A stretch of DNA of 64,000 nt, taken from the NCBI GenBank assembly GCA_022241605.1, contig JAKOMQ010000017.1:1-64000 (forward strand), given 5' to 3'. The stretch is from Aquimonas sp. (GTDB lineage: Bacteria; Pseudomonadota; Gammaproteobacteria; Xanthomonadales; Xanthomonadaceae). The translations under genes and the position numbers were made by a program. Every line of letters starts with the position of its first letter. The first letter of the stretch is position 1. Positions 49,586 to 57,564 of the stretch are shown one piece after another. The notes beneath the pieces were generated by a model. It was given only the letters and a program-made list of their open reading frames with translations, was not told the DNA's origin and made no database searches.

Positions 49586-51601
49586 TCAGCCGGCCGCCGG
49601 GTTCTCGCCCGGCGGCGCAGCACTCACCAGCCGAAGCGAGGGTTTTGCAGCCAACAGGGCCAGGACCTGCTCGGCAGGCGCGGGGCGCCCGTGGATGTAG
49701 CCCTGTTCCTCGTCGAAACCGAGTTCGCCAACCAGCAGGGACTGCTGATGGGTTTCGACACCCTCGGCCACTGCCCGCAGGCCCAGGCCTCGCACCAGGG
49801 GAACCAAGGCCGTCAGCAGCCGACGAGCACGTGGGGTATCGGCGGCATCCTGCAGAAACTGTCGATCGAACTTGATGCTGTCGGCGGGCAGCTGGACCAG
49901 ATAGCTCAGCGAACTGTAGCCCGTGCCGAAGTCGTCGATGGCGATCGAGAACCCTTCGGCTCGCAGGCGGGACAGGACGCTGATGCCCGCTTCCAGGCTG
50001 CGCAAAGCGGTTTCCTCAGTCACTTCGAGGTGCAGGCGACTCGGCGGAAGCCCGTGCCGGGAGACCTGGGCCAGCAGATAGTCCACCGTCCCCGGGGCCA
50101 ACAGCGTCTCCACACCCAGGTTGACCGCGATCCAATGCGGATGCCCCGGCATTGAGGCGAGCAGTTGCGCGGCGCGCTGGATCACCCACACGTCCAGACG
50201 CTGGCTTTGGCGGAGCGTCTGCAGGGCGGGCAGGAAACGGCCCGGCGCCAGCAGCCCATGCCGGGGATGTTGCCAGCGCACCAGGGCCTCGAAACCGACG
50301 ACCTCGCCGCGACAGCGGTGGATTGGCTGCAGGTAGAGGCTGAAGGCATCTGACTCGAACGCCTGCTCGACCTCTTCCGCCATGAGCACCCAGTCGGTGC
50401 CGGAGTCCTGCAGTGATGCGGTGTGGCCAAGGCTGCGCCCACCGCCTTCGGTCTTGGCCTGTCGAAGCGCTGCCGAGGCCTCGCCCAGAGCGGTGCGCAG
50501 GCTCTCAGGAGCCGAGAGGCGAGCCCAGCCCAAGCTGGCACGCAGCAGGCCTGAATGCCCGCCCACGGCTCCCGCCAATGCGGCGCGTGCGCGCTCGAGC
50601 GCCGCCTCGGAGGCCTGCCCCGGCGGCATCACTATCGCGAACTGATCGCCGCCCAGGCGTGCGAGCCCCCAGGCCTCCGGCAAGGCCCTTCGCAAATGCA
50701 GAGCCACGCGGCCCAGGACTTCGTCGCCAGCACGCATCCCGCGCGACTCGTTGACCAGGCGGAACTGATCCAGGCCCAGGATGGCGAGTAGGCCCTCCTG
50801 CTGGCGCCCGCGCACTTCTTCCGCGAGGCCGTCCGCATTCGCGAGTCCAGTCACGGCATCGGTACGCCCCATCGCCTCCAGCCGCGACTCTGCCTGGCGC
50901 AGCCGCGCCTGCTCGTCGCTCATCAACCAGATCACCAGCCCCAGCGCCAGCACCGGGTACATCACCACCTCAAAAAGACCGTGCAGTCGCACTGCCGGCG
51001 GCAGCAAGGCCGGCATTTGCCCCCAGAGCAGCGGCAAGCCCAACAGCCCGAGCCCGAGCAGTTCGATCGAGTACAGCCCCAATGCCAGCCCGCTGACAAG
51101 CCGCCCGAAATGTCGCCAGCCCTGGCGTCTGAGCACCAGCACGGCCGCCACCAGCAGTGCCAGACCTCCAAGCAGATAGCGCGTGCCAGAACGCAGGAAC
51201 AAACGCGGCAGATGCCCGTCCGGCTCAGTCACGAAGATCAGCGCCAGCAGCAGCCCCGAAGCCACGGCGATCGCCGTCAATGCCAGGCCGCTTATGGGGA
51301 AGCGGTCGCGATTGCGAGCGAGGCACCAAACCCCGGCCAGCAAGGCCAGGATCTGGAGGAGACCTGCGCTGCCGTACAGCCAGGCCAGGCCCGCCATCTG
51401 CCAGCTGCCGCCTCCAAGCCCGTAGCGCGAGCGCACCCAGACGGCGAGCGCCTGCAGCGCCGCATACGCCGCCAAGGCACCGAAGCTGAGCGCCCAAAGT
51501 GAGAGATAGGCGCGGCCGTAGCGGCGGCGAAAGGCCCAGAGCACAAGGAAAACCAGCAGCCCGCCGGAAGCCTGCGTCAGATAGACGGTGATCTGGTCCA
51601 T
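49586..51601 (-). CDS. Membrane GGDEF/EAL protein, degenerate GGDEF
   Basis: This is a c-di-GMP-related membrane protein of 671 residues. The first ~230 residues contain about seven hydrophobic helices. The GGDEF-type domain follows, with the active-site loop LARLGGDQFAIV near 315, i.e. GGDQF, so cyclase activity is doubtful. The EAL domain is complete by its main motifs (GFEALVRWQHP near 435, NLGVETLL, EVTEETAL, IAIDDFGTGYSSLSYL, AEGVET), so phosphodiesterase activity is plausible. The start codon at 51601 opens directly into the first helix. Confidence 0.88.
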   Translation of the reverse strand: MDQITVYLTQASGGLLVFLVLWAFRRRYGRAYLSLWALSFGALAAYAALQALAVWVRSRYGLGGGSWQMAGLAWLYGSAGLLQILALLAGVWCLARNRDRFPISGLALTAIAVASGLLLALIFVTEPDGHLPRLFLRSGTRYLLGGLALLVAAVLVLRRQGWRHFGRLVSGLALGLYSIELLGLGLLGLPLLWGQMPALLPPAVRLHGLFEVVMYPVLALGLVIWLMSDEQARLRQAESRLEAMGRTDAVTGLANADGLAEEVRGRQQEGLLAILGLDQFRLVNESRGMRAGDEVLGRVALHLRRALPEAWGLARLGGDQFAIVMPPGQASEAALERARAALAGAVGGHSGLLRASLGWARLSAPESLRTALGEASAALRQAKTEGGGRSLGHTASLQDSGTDWVLMAEEVEQAFESDAFSLYLQPIHRCRGEVVGFEALVRWQHPRHGLLAPGRFLPALQTLRQSQRLDVWVIQRAAQLLASMPGHPHWIAVNLGVETLLAPGTVDYLLAQVSRHGLPPSRLHLEVTEETALRSLEAGISVLSRLRAEGFSIAIDDFGTGYSSLSYLVQLPADSIKFDRQFLQDAADTPRARRLLTALVPLVRGLGLRAVAEGVETHQQSLLVGELGFDEEQGYIHGRPAPAEQVLALLAAKPSLRLVSAAPPGENPAAG

Positions 51602-51705
51602 GCAGTGCCCCTCGGCCCCGCGCGCGGCAAGCGACGCGCGACCTCAGACTACCCCCGTGGCAAGCGGGCGGACTGTCGGGGAAACCCCCACAGCGCTCCG
51701 GTAGA

Positions 51706-52602
51706 TCACCGTACCTCGAACCGCAGCAGATCCGCGCCACCCACGCTGGTGGACTGGCCGAGGCTGATGCAGCCTGACTGCCGCAGAGGAAGCTCATTGC
51801 GGTGCACGCGCAGTTCGGGCTCTTCGCCGAACCGCACGAAACTGCCGTTGGTGCTGCGGTCGGTGAACACCCACAAGCCGCGTCGACACTCAAGGCTTGC
51901 GTGATTGCGGCTGACCCACTCAGCCTCGATCGAGACTCCGCAGGAGGCATCCCGGCCCATGCTGAGCGGCGCAGAATCCTCTCCCAGCTCCAGCACCCGG
52001 CCACGATGACGCAGCACCAGTGCGCAGCCGGCCGGCGCGGCGTCCTCCAGGCGCACCGCCCTCTGGATCAGGGTCAGGTTGGAAGTGTCTTCCTGCCAGA
52101 TCAGGTCGATGATCTCCAGCGGCAGCAGCTTGCCGGCGACGCGTGCCCTGCCCAATGGACGGCTGCGCAGGTTCGCGGCGTGGCTCAATCCCGCGAAGCT
52201 GCTGGCTGTAGTGACGATCTGCTCGCGCTTGGCCAGCCCGGCCATGCGCGCCGCCACGTTGACCGCATCGCCGTAGACATCGCCGTTTTCCAGCAGCGCC
52301 TCACCGTGATGGAAGCCGACTCGAATGCCGAGCGAATCGGCCACGAACACGGGATCGGCCGATACCCGTCGTTGCATATCGCACGCGGCCAGCGCCGCCT
52401 GGAGCGCGGCCGGGAAGGTGCACATGATCTCGTCGCCGATGGTCTTGACCAGCCGTCCACCATGGCTTGCAACAATCACGAGCAGCGCATCCAGCACCCC
52501 GGAAATGATCCGCCTAGCCTCGACGTCACCGCGCTGCTCGAACAGCCGCGTGCTGCCGCTGACATCGGCAAACAGGATCGAAATGGGTTGGCTGACGCTC
52601 AT
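51706..52602 (-). CDS. Class III adenylate cyclase-FHA protein
   Basis: This soluble nucleotidyl cyclase has 298 residues. The catalytic domain (1-165) carries the metal-binding ILFADVSGSTRLFEQRGD, KTIGDEIMCTF and GDAVNVAARMAGLAKREQIVTTAS. The C-terminal FHA domain (about 215-290: LSMGRDASCGVSI, VSRNHASLECRRG, RSTNGSFVRFG) has the canonical Gly-Arg, Ser-Arg-Asn-His and Asn-Gly residues for phosphothreonine binding. The combination suggests cAMP production gated by, or located through, a phosphoprotein. In P. aeruginosa the Chp system acts through cAMP, but no direct link to this gene is shown. Confidence 0.85.
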   Translation of the reverse strand: MSVSQPISILFADVSGSTRLFEQRGDVEARRIISGVLDALLVIVASHGGRLVKTIGDEIMCTFPAALQAALAACDMQRRVSADPVFVADSLGIRVGFHHGEALLENGDVYGDAVNVAARMAGLAKREQIVTTASSFAGLSHAANLRSRPLGRARVAGKLLPLEIIDLIWQEDTSNLTLIQRAVRLEDAAPAGCALVLRHRGRVLELGEDSAPLSMGRDASCGVSIEAEWVSRNHASLECRRGLWVFTDRSTNGSFVRFGEEPELRVHRNELPLRQSGCISLGQSTSVGGADLLRFEVR

Positions 52603-52628
52603 GGCCCTGCATGATAGCGCCGGGCGCT

Positions 52629-54257
52629 TTACGCGCGCTGCTTCTCGAACTGCTTGACCGGCGCCGGCGCGCTGAAACAGTCGGCCCGGGCCAGCGGCCA
52701 GAACAGCTCGAAGACCGGGTGCCGCGGCACGCCCTGCAGCAGTTCGCCCGGCTTGACGAAGAAATGCAGGTTGGCCAGCGAGCGGATCTCGTTGCCCGAC
52801 ACGCGGCGGATGATGTGCTCCGGCCCCAGCTGGTCCGGGTGCGTCAAGCCCGAGGCCGCAAGCAGGTCTCGCAGCGCCTTCAACGTGTTCTGCTGGAAGT
52901 GGAAGACCCGCTCGGCCTTGTCCGGCACCACCAGCGCGCGCTGCCGACGCGGATCCTGGGTGGCGACTCCAGTGGGGCAGCGGTCGGTATGGCAACTTTG
53001 GGACTGTATGCAGCCCAGCGCGAACATGAAGCCGCGCGCGGAGTTGCACCAGTCCGCTCCGATCGCCAGCGTGCGGGCAATGTCGAACGCGGTGACCAGC
53101 TTGCCGGCCGCACCGATGCGGATGCGATCGCGCAGATCCAGGCCGACCAGAGTGTTGTGGATCAGGATCAGCGCCTCCGTGAGTGGCGCGCCTACGTGGT
53201 TGGTGAACTCCAGCGGCGCGGCGCCGGTGCCGCCCTCGCCGCCATCGACCACGATGAAATCCGGGGTGATGCCCGTCTCCTGCATCGCACGTGCGATCCC
53301 GAACCACTCCCAGGGGTGGCCCACCGCCAGCTTGAAGCCGACCGGCTTGCCGCCCGAGAGTTCGCGCAGGCGGGCGATGAAGCGCAGCAGCCCGGTTGGT
53401 GTGTCGAAGGCGCTGTGGCGCGCCGGCGACAGGCAATCCTGACCCACTGGCACGCCGCGCGCTTCGGCGATCTCCGGCGTCACCTTGGCCGCCGGCAGGA
53501 TCCCGCCCTGCCCCGGCTTGGCGCCCTGGCTGAGCTTGAGCTCGATCATCTTCACCTGCGGATCCTGCGCATTGAGGGCGAAGCGCTGTTCGCTGAACCG
53601 CCCCTGCTCATCGCGGCAGCCGAAGTAGCCCGAGCCGATCTCCCACACCAGATCGCCACCGTGCTCTCGGTGATGGCGCGAGATCGAGCCCTCGCCGGTG
53701 TCGTGATAGAAGCCGCCGCGCTTGGCCCCAGCATTGAGCGCGCGGATCGCCGCCGCCGACAGCGAGCCGAAGCTCATCGCGGAGATGTTGAACACGCTGG
53801 CGGAATACGGCAGGGCACAGTCCGGGCCGCCGATGCGGATTCGGAAATCGTGGTCCGGAAGATCGACCGGCTGCAGGCTGTGGTTGATCCACTCGTACTG
53901 CGGCCGGTAAACATCGAGCTGGGTGCCGAAGGGGCGCTTGTCGAGCGTGTTCTTCGCGCGCTGGTAGACGATTGAGCGCTGCGCCCGCGAAAACGGGGTC
54001 TGCTCCTCCTCACCTTCCAGCAGATATTGGCGGATCTCGGGCCGGATCGATTCGATCAGGTATCGGAAGTGGGCAAGCAACGGATAGTTGCGCAGCAGCG
54101 CACGCCGCGTCTGGAAGTAATCCCGAACTCCAAGCAGGCTCAGCGCAAATGCGAGAGCGGACAGCCACCACCACGTTGCATCGAAGCGCACGGCGAGCAC
54201 CGCCCCGATCGGCACCAACAGGAGGCAGGCAACCCAAGTCAGGTAACGGGCAGGCAT
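52629..54257 (-). CDS. FMN-binding glutamate synthase-like protein (GltB family), membrane-anchored
   Basis: This 542-residue protein has the FMN/glutamate-synthase central domain. One or two N-terminal hydrophobic helices (about 4-42) come first. The barrel follows with FNISAMSFGSLSAAAIRALNAGAKRGGFYHDTGEGSIS, KPGQGGILPAAKVTPEIAEARG, VVDGGEGGTGAAPLEF and a Cys cluster CIQSQSCHTDRCPTG near 417 that ligates a 3Fe-4S centre in GltB. There is no glutaminase domain, so it is not a full glutamate synthase. Its reaction is not known; such stand-alone proteins are widespread. It precedes the cyclase gene by 26 nt. Confidence 0.87.
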   Translation of the reverse strand: MPARYLTWVACLLLVPIGAVLAVRFDATWWWLSALAFALSLLGVRDYFQTRRALLRNYPLLAHFRYLIESIRPEIRQYLLEGEEEQTPFSRAQRSIVYQRAKNTLDKRPFGTQLDVYRPQYEWINHSLQPVDLPDHDFRIRIGGPDCALPYSASVFNISAMSFGSLSAAAIRALNAGAKRGGFYHDTGEGSISRHHREHGGDLVWEIGSGYFGCRDEQGRFSEQRFALNAQDPQVKMIELKLSQGAKPGQGGILPAAKVTPEIAEARGVPVGQDCLSPARHSAFDTPTGLLRFIARLRELSGGKPVGFKLAVGHPWEWFGIARAMQETGITPDFIVVDGGEGGTGAAPLEFTNHVGAPLTEALILIHNTLVGLDLRDRIRIGAAGKLVTAFDIARTLAIGADWCNSARGFMFALGCIQSQSCHTDRCPTGVATQDPRRQRALVVPDKAERVFHFQQNTLKALRDLLAASGLTHPDQLGPEHIIRRVSGNEIRSLANLHFFVKPGELLQGVPRHPVFELFWPLARADCFSAPAPVKQFEKQRA

Positions 54258-54306
54258 CAGTCATGGGCTCCGTCGGGGCTGATCGGCCATCATGCCTACG
54301 CTCACG

Positions 54307-54531
54307 TCAACGGTGCCGGATCGCCAGCACCTGGCCGGGCCGCAGGTTGGCGGCGGCATGCTCCAGCTCAGCCAGGCTTTCGGGCTCGAACTCGAGCGCC
54401 GCGAGCCCGTGGAAGGTCGCGTAGACATCCGGCTCGAAGCCGTCGCCGGCACTCAGTGCAAACCAGCCGTCTGGCACGTCGCCAAGGCAAGCGGCGGGTT
54501 CGAACTCAAGGCTGACGGGATCTGCGCTCAT
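54307..54531 (-). CDS. Small acidic hypothetical protein
   Basis: This 74-residue reading frame (MSADPVSLEFEPAACLGDVPDGWFALSAGDG...) is rich in Glu and Ala, with the phrase LEFEP twice. I recognise no family. It lies at the chromosomal side of the left att repeat and reads in the same direction as the GltB-like gene. The ribosome-binding site is weak. The longer upstream frame would cross the att site and is therefore not taken. Confidence 0.45.
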   Translation of the reverse strand: MSADPVSLEFEPAACLGDVPDGWFALSAGDGFEPDVYATFHGLAALEFEPESLAELEHAAANLRPGQVLAIRHR

Positions 54532-54567
54532 CGTGAGGATCCAGAACGGGACAGAAGGCGGCGACAT

Positions 54568-54585
54568 TTGTGCCCGGAGCGGGAC
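54568..54585. repeat. Left attachment repeat of the satellite
   Basis: TTGTGCCCGGAGCGGGAC is identical to the tRNA-Leu 3' end at 63627-63644. Flanking bases on the two sides differ, so the crossover lies within these 18 bp. Confidence 0.85.
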
Positions 54586-54623
54586 CGCGAAAACACGTGA
54601 TTTCGCGGCTTTCAAAGCCGATT

Positions 54624-54664
54624 TGGGGCAGATATGCCCCCAAAGACCCTGAAAAGTGCCCCCA
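54624..54664. repeat. Left cluster of TGCCCCC arm-type sites
   Basis: TGCCCCCA occurs at 54635-54642 and 54657-54664, with a related TGGGGCA at 54624-54630. The same octamer is clustered near the right end of the element, so these are probably integrase or excisionase arm sites. Confidence 0.55.
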
Positions 54665-54754
54665 GACAGCGGCGGTTCCCGGTTCGGTGCCCAATCTCGG
54701 CGCCAAGACGCCACAGACTGCCAGAAACACGACCCTCCCGCGTTGCGGCGAAGC

Positions 54755-55024
54755 TCAAACCCGCTCGATGGTCACCACGCGGCCGCCCTGCACCGTGACC
54801 AGCAGCAGCCCGGTGCCGCGCTCGAACTCCCAACGCTCGCCGACCGCTGCGCCGCGTCGATTCACCAGCGTGACCACGCGCCAGGGCGTGCCGCAGGCCC
54901 GCAGTTTCGTCATGGGCGCGCCCACGGTGATCACGGACTGGCCGCAGTGCGCGGAGTGCCAGCCGTTGGACAGCGCCGGCAGCGGGGCCAGCAGCAGCGC
55001 GAAGAGAATTAGGTGGCGGATCAT
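54755..55024 (-). CDS. DUF2845 family exported protein
   Basis: This 89-residue protein has a clear signal peptide (MIRHLILFALLLAPLPALSNG) and a DUF2845-type body: HCGQSVITVGAPMTKLRACGTPWRVVTLVNRRG. The family has a paired CG motif (here CGQ and CGTP) and no known function. It lies closest to the left att site and beyond a terminator, so it is likely a separately expressed accessory gene of the satellite. The start ATG at 55024 begins the signal peptide. Confidence 0.75.
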   Translation of the reverse strand: MIRHLILFALLLAPLPALSNGWHSAHCGQSVITVGAPMTKLRACGTPWRVVTLVNRRGAAVGERWEFERGTGLLLVTVQGGRVVTIERV

Positions 55025-55408
55025 GGGCGGCTCCAAGTCGGGCGGCTCCCCAAGGGTGCCACGCGCGGCGGAACGGGCGCTGAAAAGCGAAAGCCCGCCC
55101 CCTTCCGGGGGGCGGGCTTCCATTGCCCGGCCTTCAAGATGATTACTCCGTGGCCGGGGCTTGCGAGGCACGGGGCGGCTCTCGCCGGGCCGTGCCCCTC
55201 GTTTCGGAAGATCGGCCCATGTCCGATAGGCGTCACTTCGTGCCCGGTCGTGGGAAATGCGCCGGGGCTTCGGGTTTTGGCGGTTGCTGCCGCCTCGGTC
55301 CTTCGCGGTCACGCCTCATGACTTGCGCCCGCGCTGCTGGCTGTTCTTTTGCCCAGGACACCTTCCAGCTGGTCCCGGCCGGCCCCCTTTGGTCGCCGGC
55401 ATTACAGA
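55025..55408. other. Structured non-coding stretch after the capsid gene
   Basis: This 384-bp region contains a strong terminator (55091-55119) and a nested hairpin with GGCACGG/CCGTGCC arms (55167-55196). A tiny basic frame (55316-55402, 28 codons) begins just after the capsid stop, but I cannot support it as a gene. A packaging signal or small RNA could sit here. Confidence 0.5.
55091..55119 (-). terminator. Intrinsic terminator of the capsid transcript
   Basis: A 12-bp perfect stem AAGCCCGCCCCC / GGGGGCGGGCTT with a 5-nt loop is followed on the minus strand by a T-rich stretch (TCGCTTTTC). Confidence 0.75.
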
Positions 55409-56554
55409 TTAGGCGGGCGTTACCACGTCGCGGCAGATGGCGAAGGCTTGCGGGTGCCGCAGGCCGATGCCGATGTCCAGGAACGCGGAGACGGTGGCGC
55501 GGCCATTGGTGAAGTAGGGGTTCACCACGACGTCCACGGCAGCGCCGCCCCAGATGCTGATCAGCAGCTGCGACCAGTCGCCCAGGGCAAGGGTAGACAG
55601 GCCCTCGCCGTCGCCCTTCTCGCCGTTGGCGGGTAGGTGCGTGGTCGCGTTGGCGGCATAGCCCAGCATGCGGTTGTCGTCGCTCCACAGCGGGTGCGAC
55701 TGCCCGGGGCTGCGGGCCGTCTGGCGCAGGGTGCGCCGCGCCTGCGGCGTCGTGAACCAGGCCGAGGGCGTGCGCCCGCTGGCGATGCCCAGGGCTTCCT
55801 CCATGTCGCACAGCAGCGCCAGCGAGGGGGCTGCACCGTTGTCGCCTGCGCCAATGGTCAGCGTATCGGGATCAGCCAGCAGGCCGGCGGGCTCATTGCC
55901 CACGCCAGAGCCTGCCAGGGCCACGCGGTCCACCTCGGACCAGAGCGCGGCCATGAGCTCGCTCGCGATGATGGATTCCACGCGGTCCCGAAAGCTCGCC
56001 ATCTTCAACAGGCGGCGGGAAATGGTCACGGTGGCCGAAACGGTACGTGGGCTCACAATCAGCTGATCAAAGCTCGGATCAGCCTGCGCGGCTGCATCGA
56101 ACTCGCCGACCCAAGCCACGCCCGCGCCATCGGTGGCGCGCGGCATGATCAGGTTGCCTTGGCTCAGCCCGGTGATCAGCGTGGCGCCGGCGTTGAGCAT
56201 GCCCGAATAGGGGCGCAGGGCCTCGATCAGCGCGCCGTCATGGGCGGCCCATACGGTTTCCTTGCCGGCGGCGGTGGTGGTGATATTCAGCGCGCGGCTT
56301 GCCGTGGCTTCCATGGGCAGCCAGAAGCCGCGCGGGTGCTTGCCGGTGGCGTCGGTGATCTTGTTGGACACGTCGAAAGCGCTGGCGGCCTTGCGCTCGG
56401 AGTCCTTCGACAGCGGCGGCCCCAGCTCTAGGTCGGCCACCACGCGATCGACGAACGCATCCAGGCCAATGCCGGCGGCGGCGCTGCGGGTGGCGGTGAT
56501 AGCGCGCGTGTGGGCGTCGGCCAGGGTGCGGGTTAGGAACGGGGCGGGTCGCAT
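55409..56554 (-). CDS. Phage major capsid protein, HK97 fold
   Basis: This is a predicted shell protein of 381 residues. The pattern is that of HK97-type capsid proteins: an N-terminal ~90-residue segment like a scaffold/delta region, then GFWLPMEATASRALNITTTAAGKETV, PRATDGAGVAWVGEFDAAAQADPSFDQLIVSPRTVSATVTISRRLLKMAS (E-loop to P-domain), a spine helix (RDRVESIIASELMAALWSEVDRVALAGSGVGNEPAGLL) and a C-terminal strand with GLRHPQAFAICRDVVTPA. No prohead protease, portal or terminase accompanies it. The ATG at 56554 follows AAAGGAT. A terminator closes the transcript downstream. Confidence 0.88.
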   Translation of the reverse strand: MRPAPFLTRTLADAHTRAITATRSAAAGIGLDAFVDRVVADLELGPPLSKDSERKAASAFDVSNKITDATGKHPRGFWLPMEATASRALNITTTAAGKETVWAAHDGALIEALRPYSGMLNAGATLITGLSQGNLIMPRATDGAGVAWVGEFDAAAQADPSFDQLIVSPRTVSATVTISRRLLKMASFRDRVESIIASELMAALWSEVDRVALAGSGVGNEPAGLLADPDTLTIGAGDNGAAPSLALLCDMEEALGIASGRTPSAWFTTPQARRTLRQTARSPGQSHPLWSDDNRMLGYAANATTHLPANGEKGDGEGLSTLALGDWSQLLISIWGGAAVDVVVNPYFTNGRATVSAFLDIGIGLRHPQAFAICRDVVTPA

Positions 56555-56628
56555 GGCGGTTGATCCTTTGGGGGCGTGTTGCCATGCTCGCGAGGGAGCG
56601 CCCAAGTTGCAGGGGCGTTTGGCTTGGG

Positions 56629-57084
56629 TCAGGCCGCGCTTTGTTCGGCTCTGCGCGCGTTGCCGCCCAAGACGTTGTGCAGGGCCTGCACCGTCGTCGG
56701 CAGCGGACAGCGCGACTCCACAGCACGGGCCAGCAGGTCCACCAGCGGCGCAGCAGTAGCGGCCGGGTCCAGCGCGCGGCGGGCCGCCAGCCTGCGAGCC
56801 GCGCCTAGGTGCATGTGCAAGGTGCGGGCGCGGGTCCAACTGCCGGCCTCGGGGAGCGTGGCAGCAGCCTCCCGCAGCCAGTGGTCGCGAATCAGGCGCC
56901 GCGCGTCCGCAGCGGAGCGCACGCCCAGGCACGCTTCCAGGCTAGGCCCTTGGCCTCCCGGCTCCGCGTGGCGCAGCCAGCAGCGCAGGCCCTCGGCCAG
57001 CCAAGCGGCGGCGGCCGGGTCGGCAGTGCCTGCGGCCAGCTCAGCCAGTAGGCGAGCTCGGTTCAAGCGTTGGCCTTGACCCAT
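56629..57084 (-). CDS. Hypothetical satellite protein
   Basis: This 151-residue protein is rich in Ala, Arg and Leu, predicted mainly helical (AELAAGTADPAAAAWLAEGLRCWLRH, SAADARRLIRDHWLREAAATL). I do not recognise a family. Its position just before the capsid gene in the transcript could suit a scaffold, size-determination or packaging factor, but nothing in the sequence proves it. Its start overlaps the preceding gene by 22 nt. Confidence 0.65.
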   Translation of the reverse strand: MGQGQRLNRARLLAELAAGTADPAAAAWLAEGLRCWLRHAEPGGQGPSLEACLGVRSAADARRLIRDHWLREAAATLPEAGSWTRARTLHMHLGAARRLAARRALDPAATAAPLVDLLARAVESRCPLPTTVQALHNVLGGNARRAEQSAA

Positions 57085-57332
57085 GGCCCACGATCGGCGG
57101 GACCGGGCTCGACGTCCTCGCCGTCATCCTCGCCAGGTGCGGCCACCGTGGCGTCGCGGAGGTTTTCGCCCACAACAGCGAAAACACCCAGGGCGGCCGG
57201 CCAGCCGGGGAGGTGCAGATGGAGCCCTTGCAGCCTTGCGCGCAGCGCTGGCCGGCGCCCACTTGCAACGGCGCACAACCGGCGGCTTGCCAACAGCAGC
57301 ACGCGAACCGTGGGGGTCAGGGCTTCCCGCAT
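57063..57332 (-). CDS. Small hypothetical satellite protein
   Basis: An 89-residue frame from ATG 57332 ends in an acidic tail (APGEDDGEDVEPGPADRG) after an Arg/Leu-rich body. An in-frame ATG at 57383 would give 106 residues. The overlap with the following gene suggests translational coupling and is the best evidence that it is real. No family is recognised. Confidence 0.5.
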   Translation of the reverse strand: MREALTPTVRVLLLASRRLCAVASGRRPALRARLQGLHLHLPGWPAALGVFAVVGENLRDATVAAPGEDDGEDVEPGPADRGPWVKANA

Positions 57333-57564
57333 CGGGGCGAGTCGGGCAGGACAGATCAGCCAATGGATAACCCCTCCCCCCATGCATAACCGTTCCCCAC
57401 CCTTTGCACCAAGATGGGGAATGCGGCCATGCAACCCGCATGCAGCAACGCTCGGAGGGACCCGCGCCGCGCCGCGAGCCGAACCGGTCGCCCGGGTTTC
57501 CGGGTAATCGGGTTTGGTCTCCGCCCCTAACCGCTTCATATCTCGATTCCTTCTCACGTATGAC

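Noticed and set aside
55021..55236. Leftward frame of 71 codons after the capsid gene
   Set aside because: It contains the strong terminator hairpin within its coding sequence, begins at GTG without a ribosome-binding site, and shows no recognisable features.
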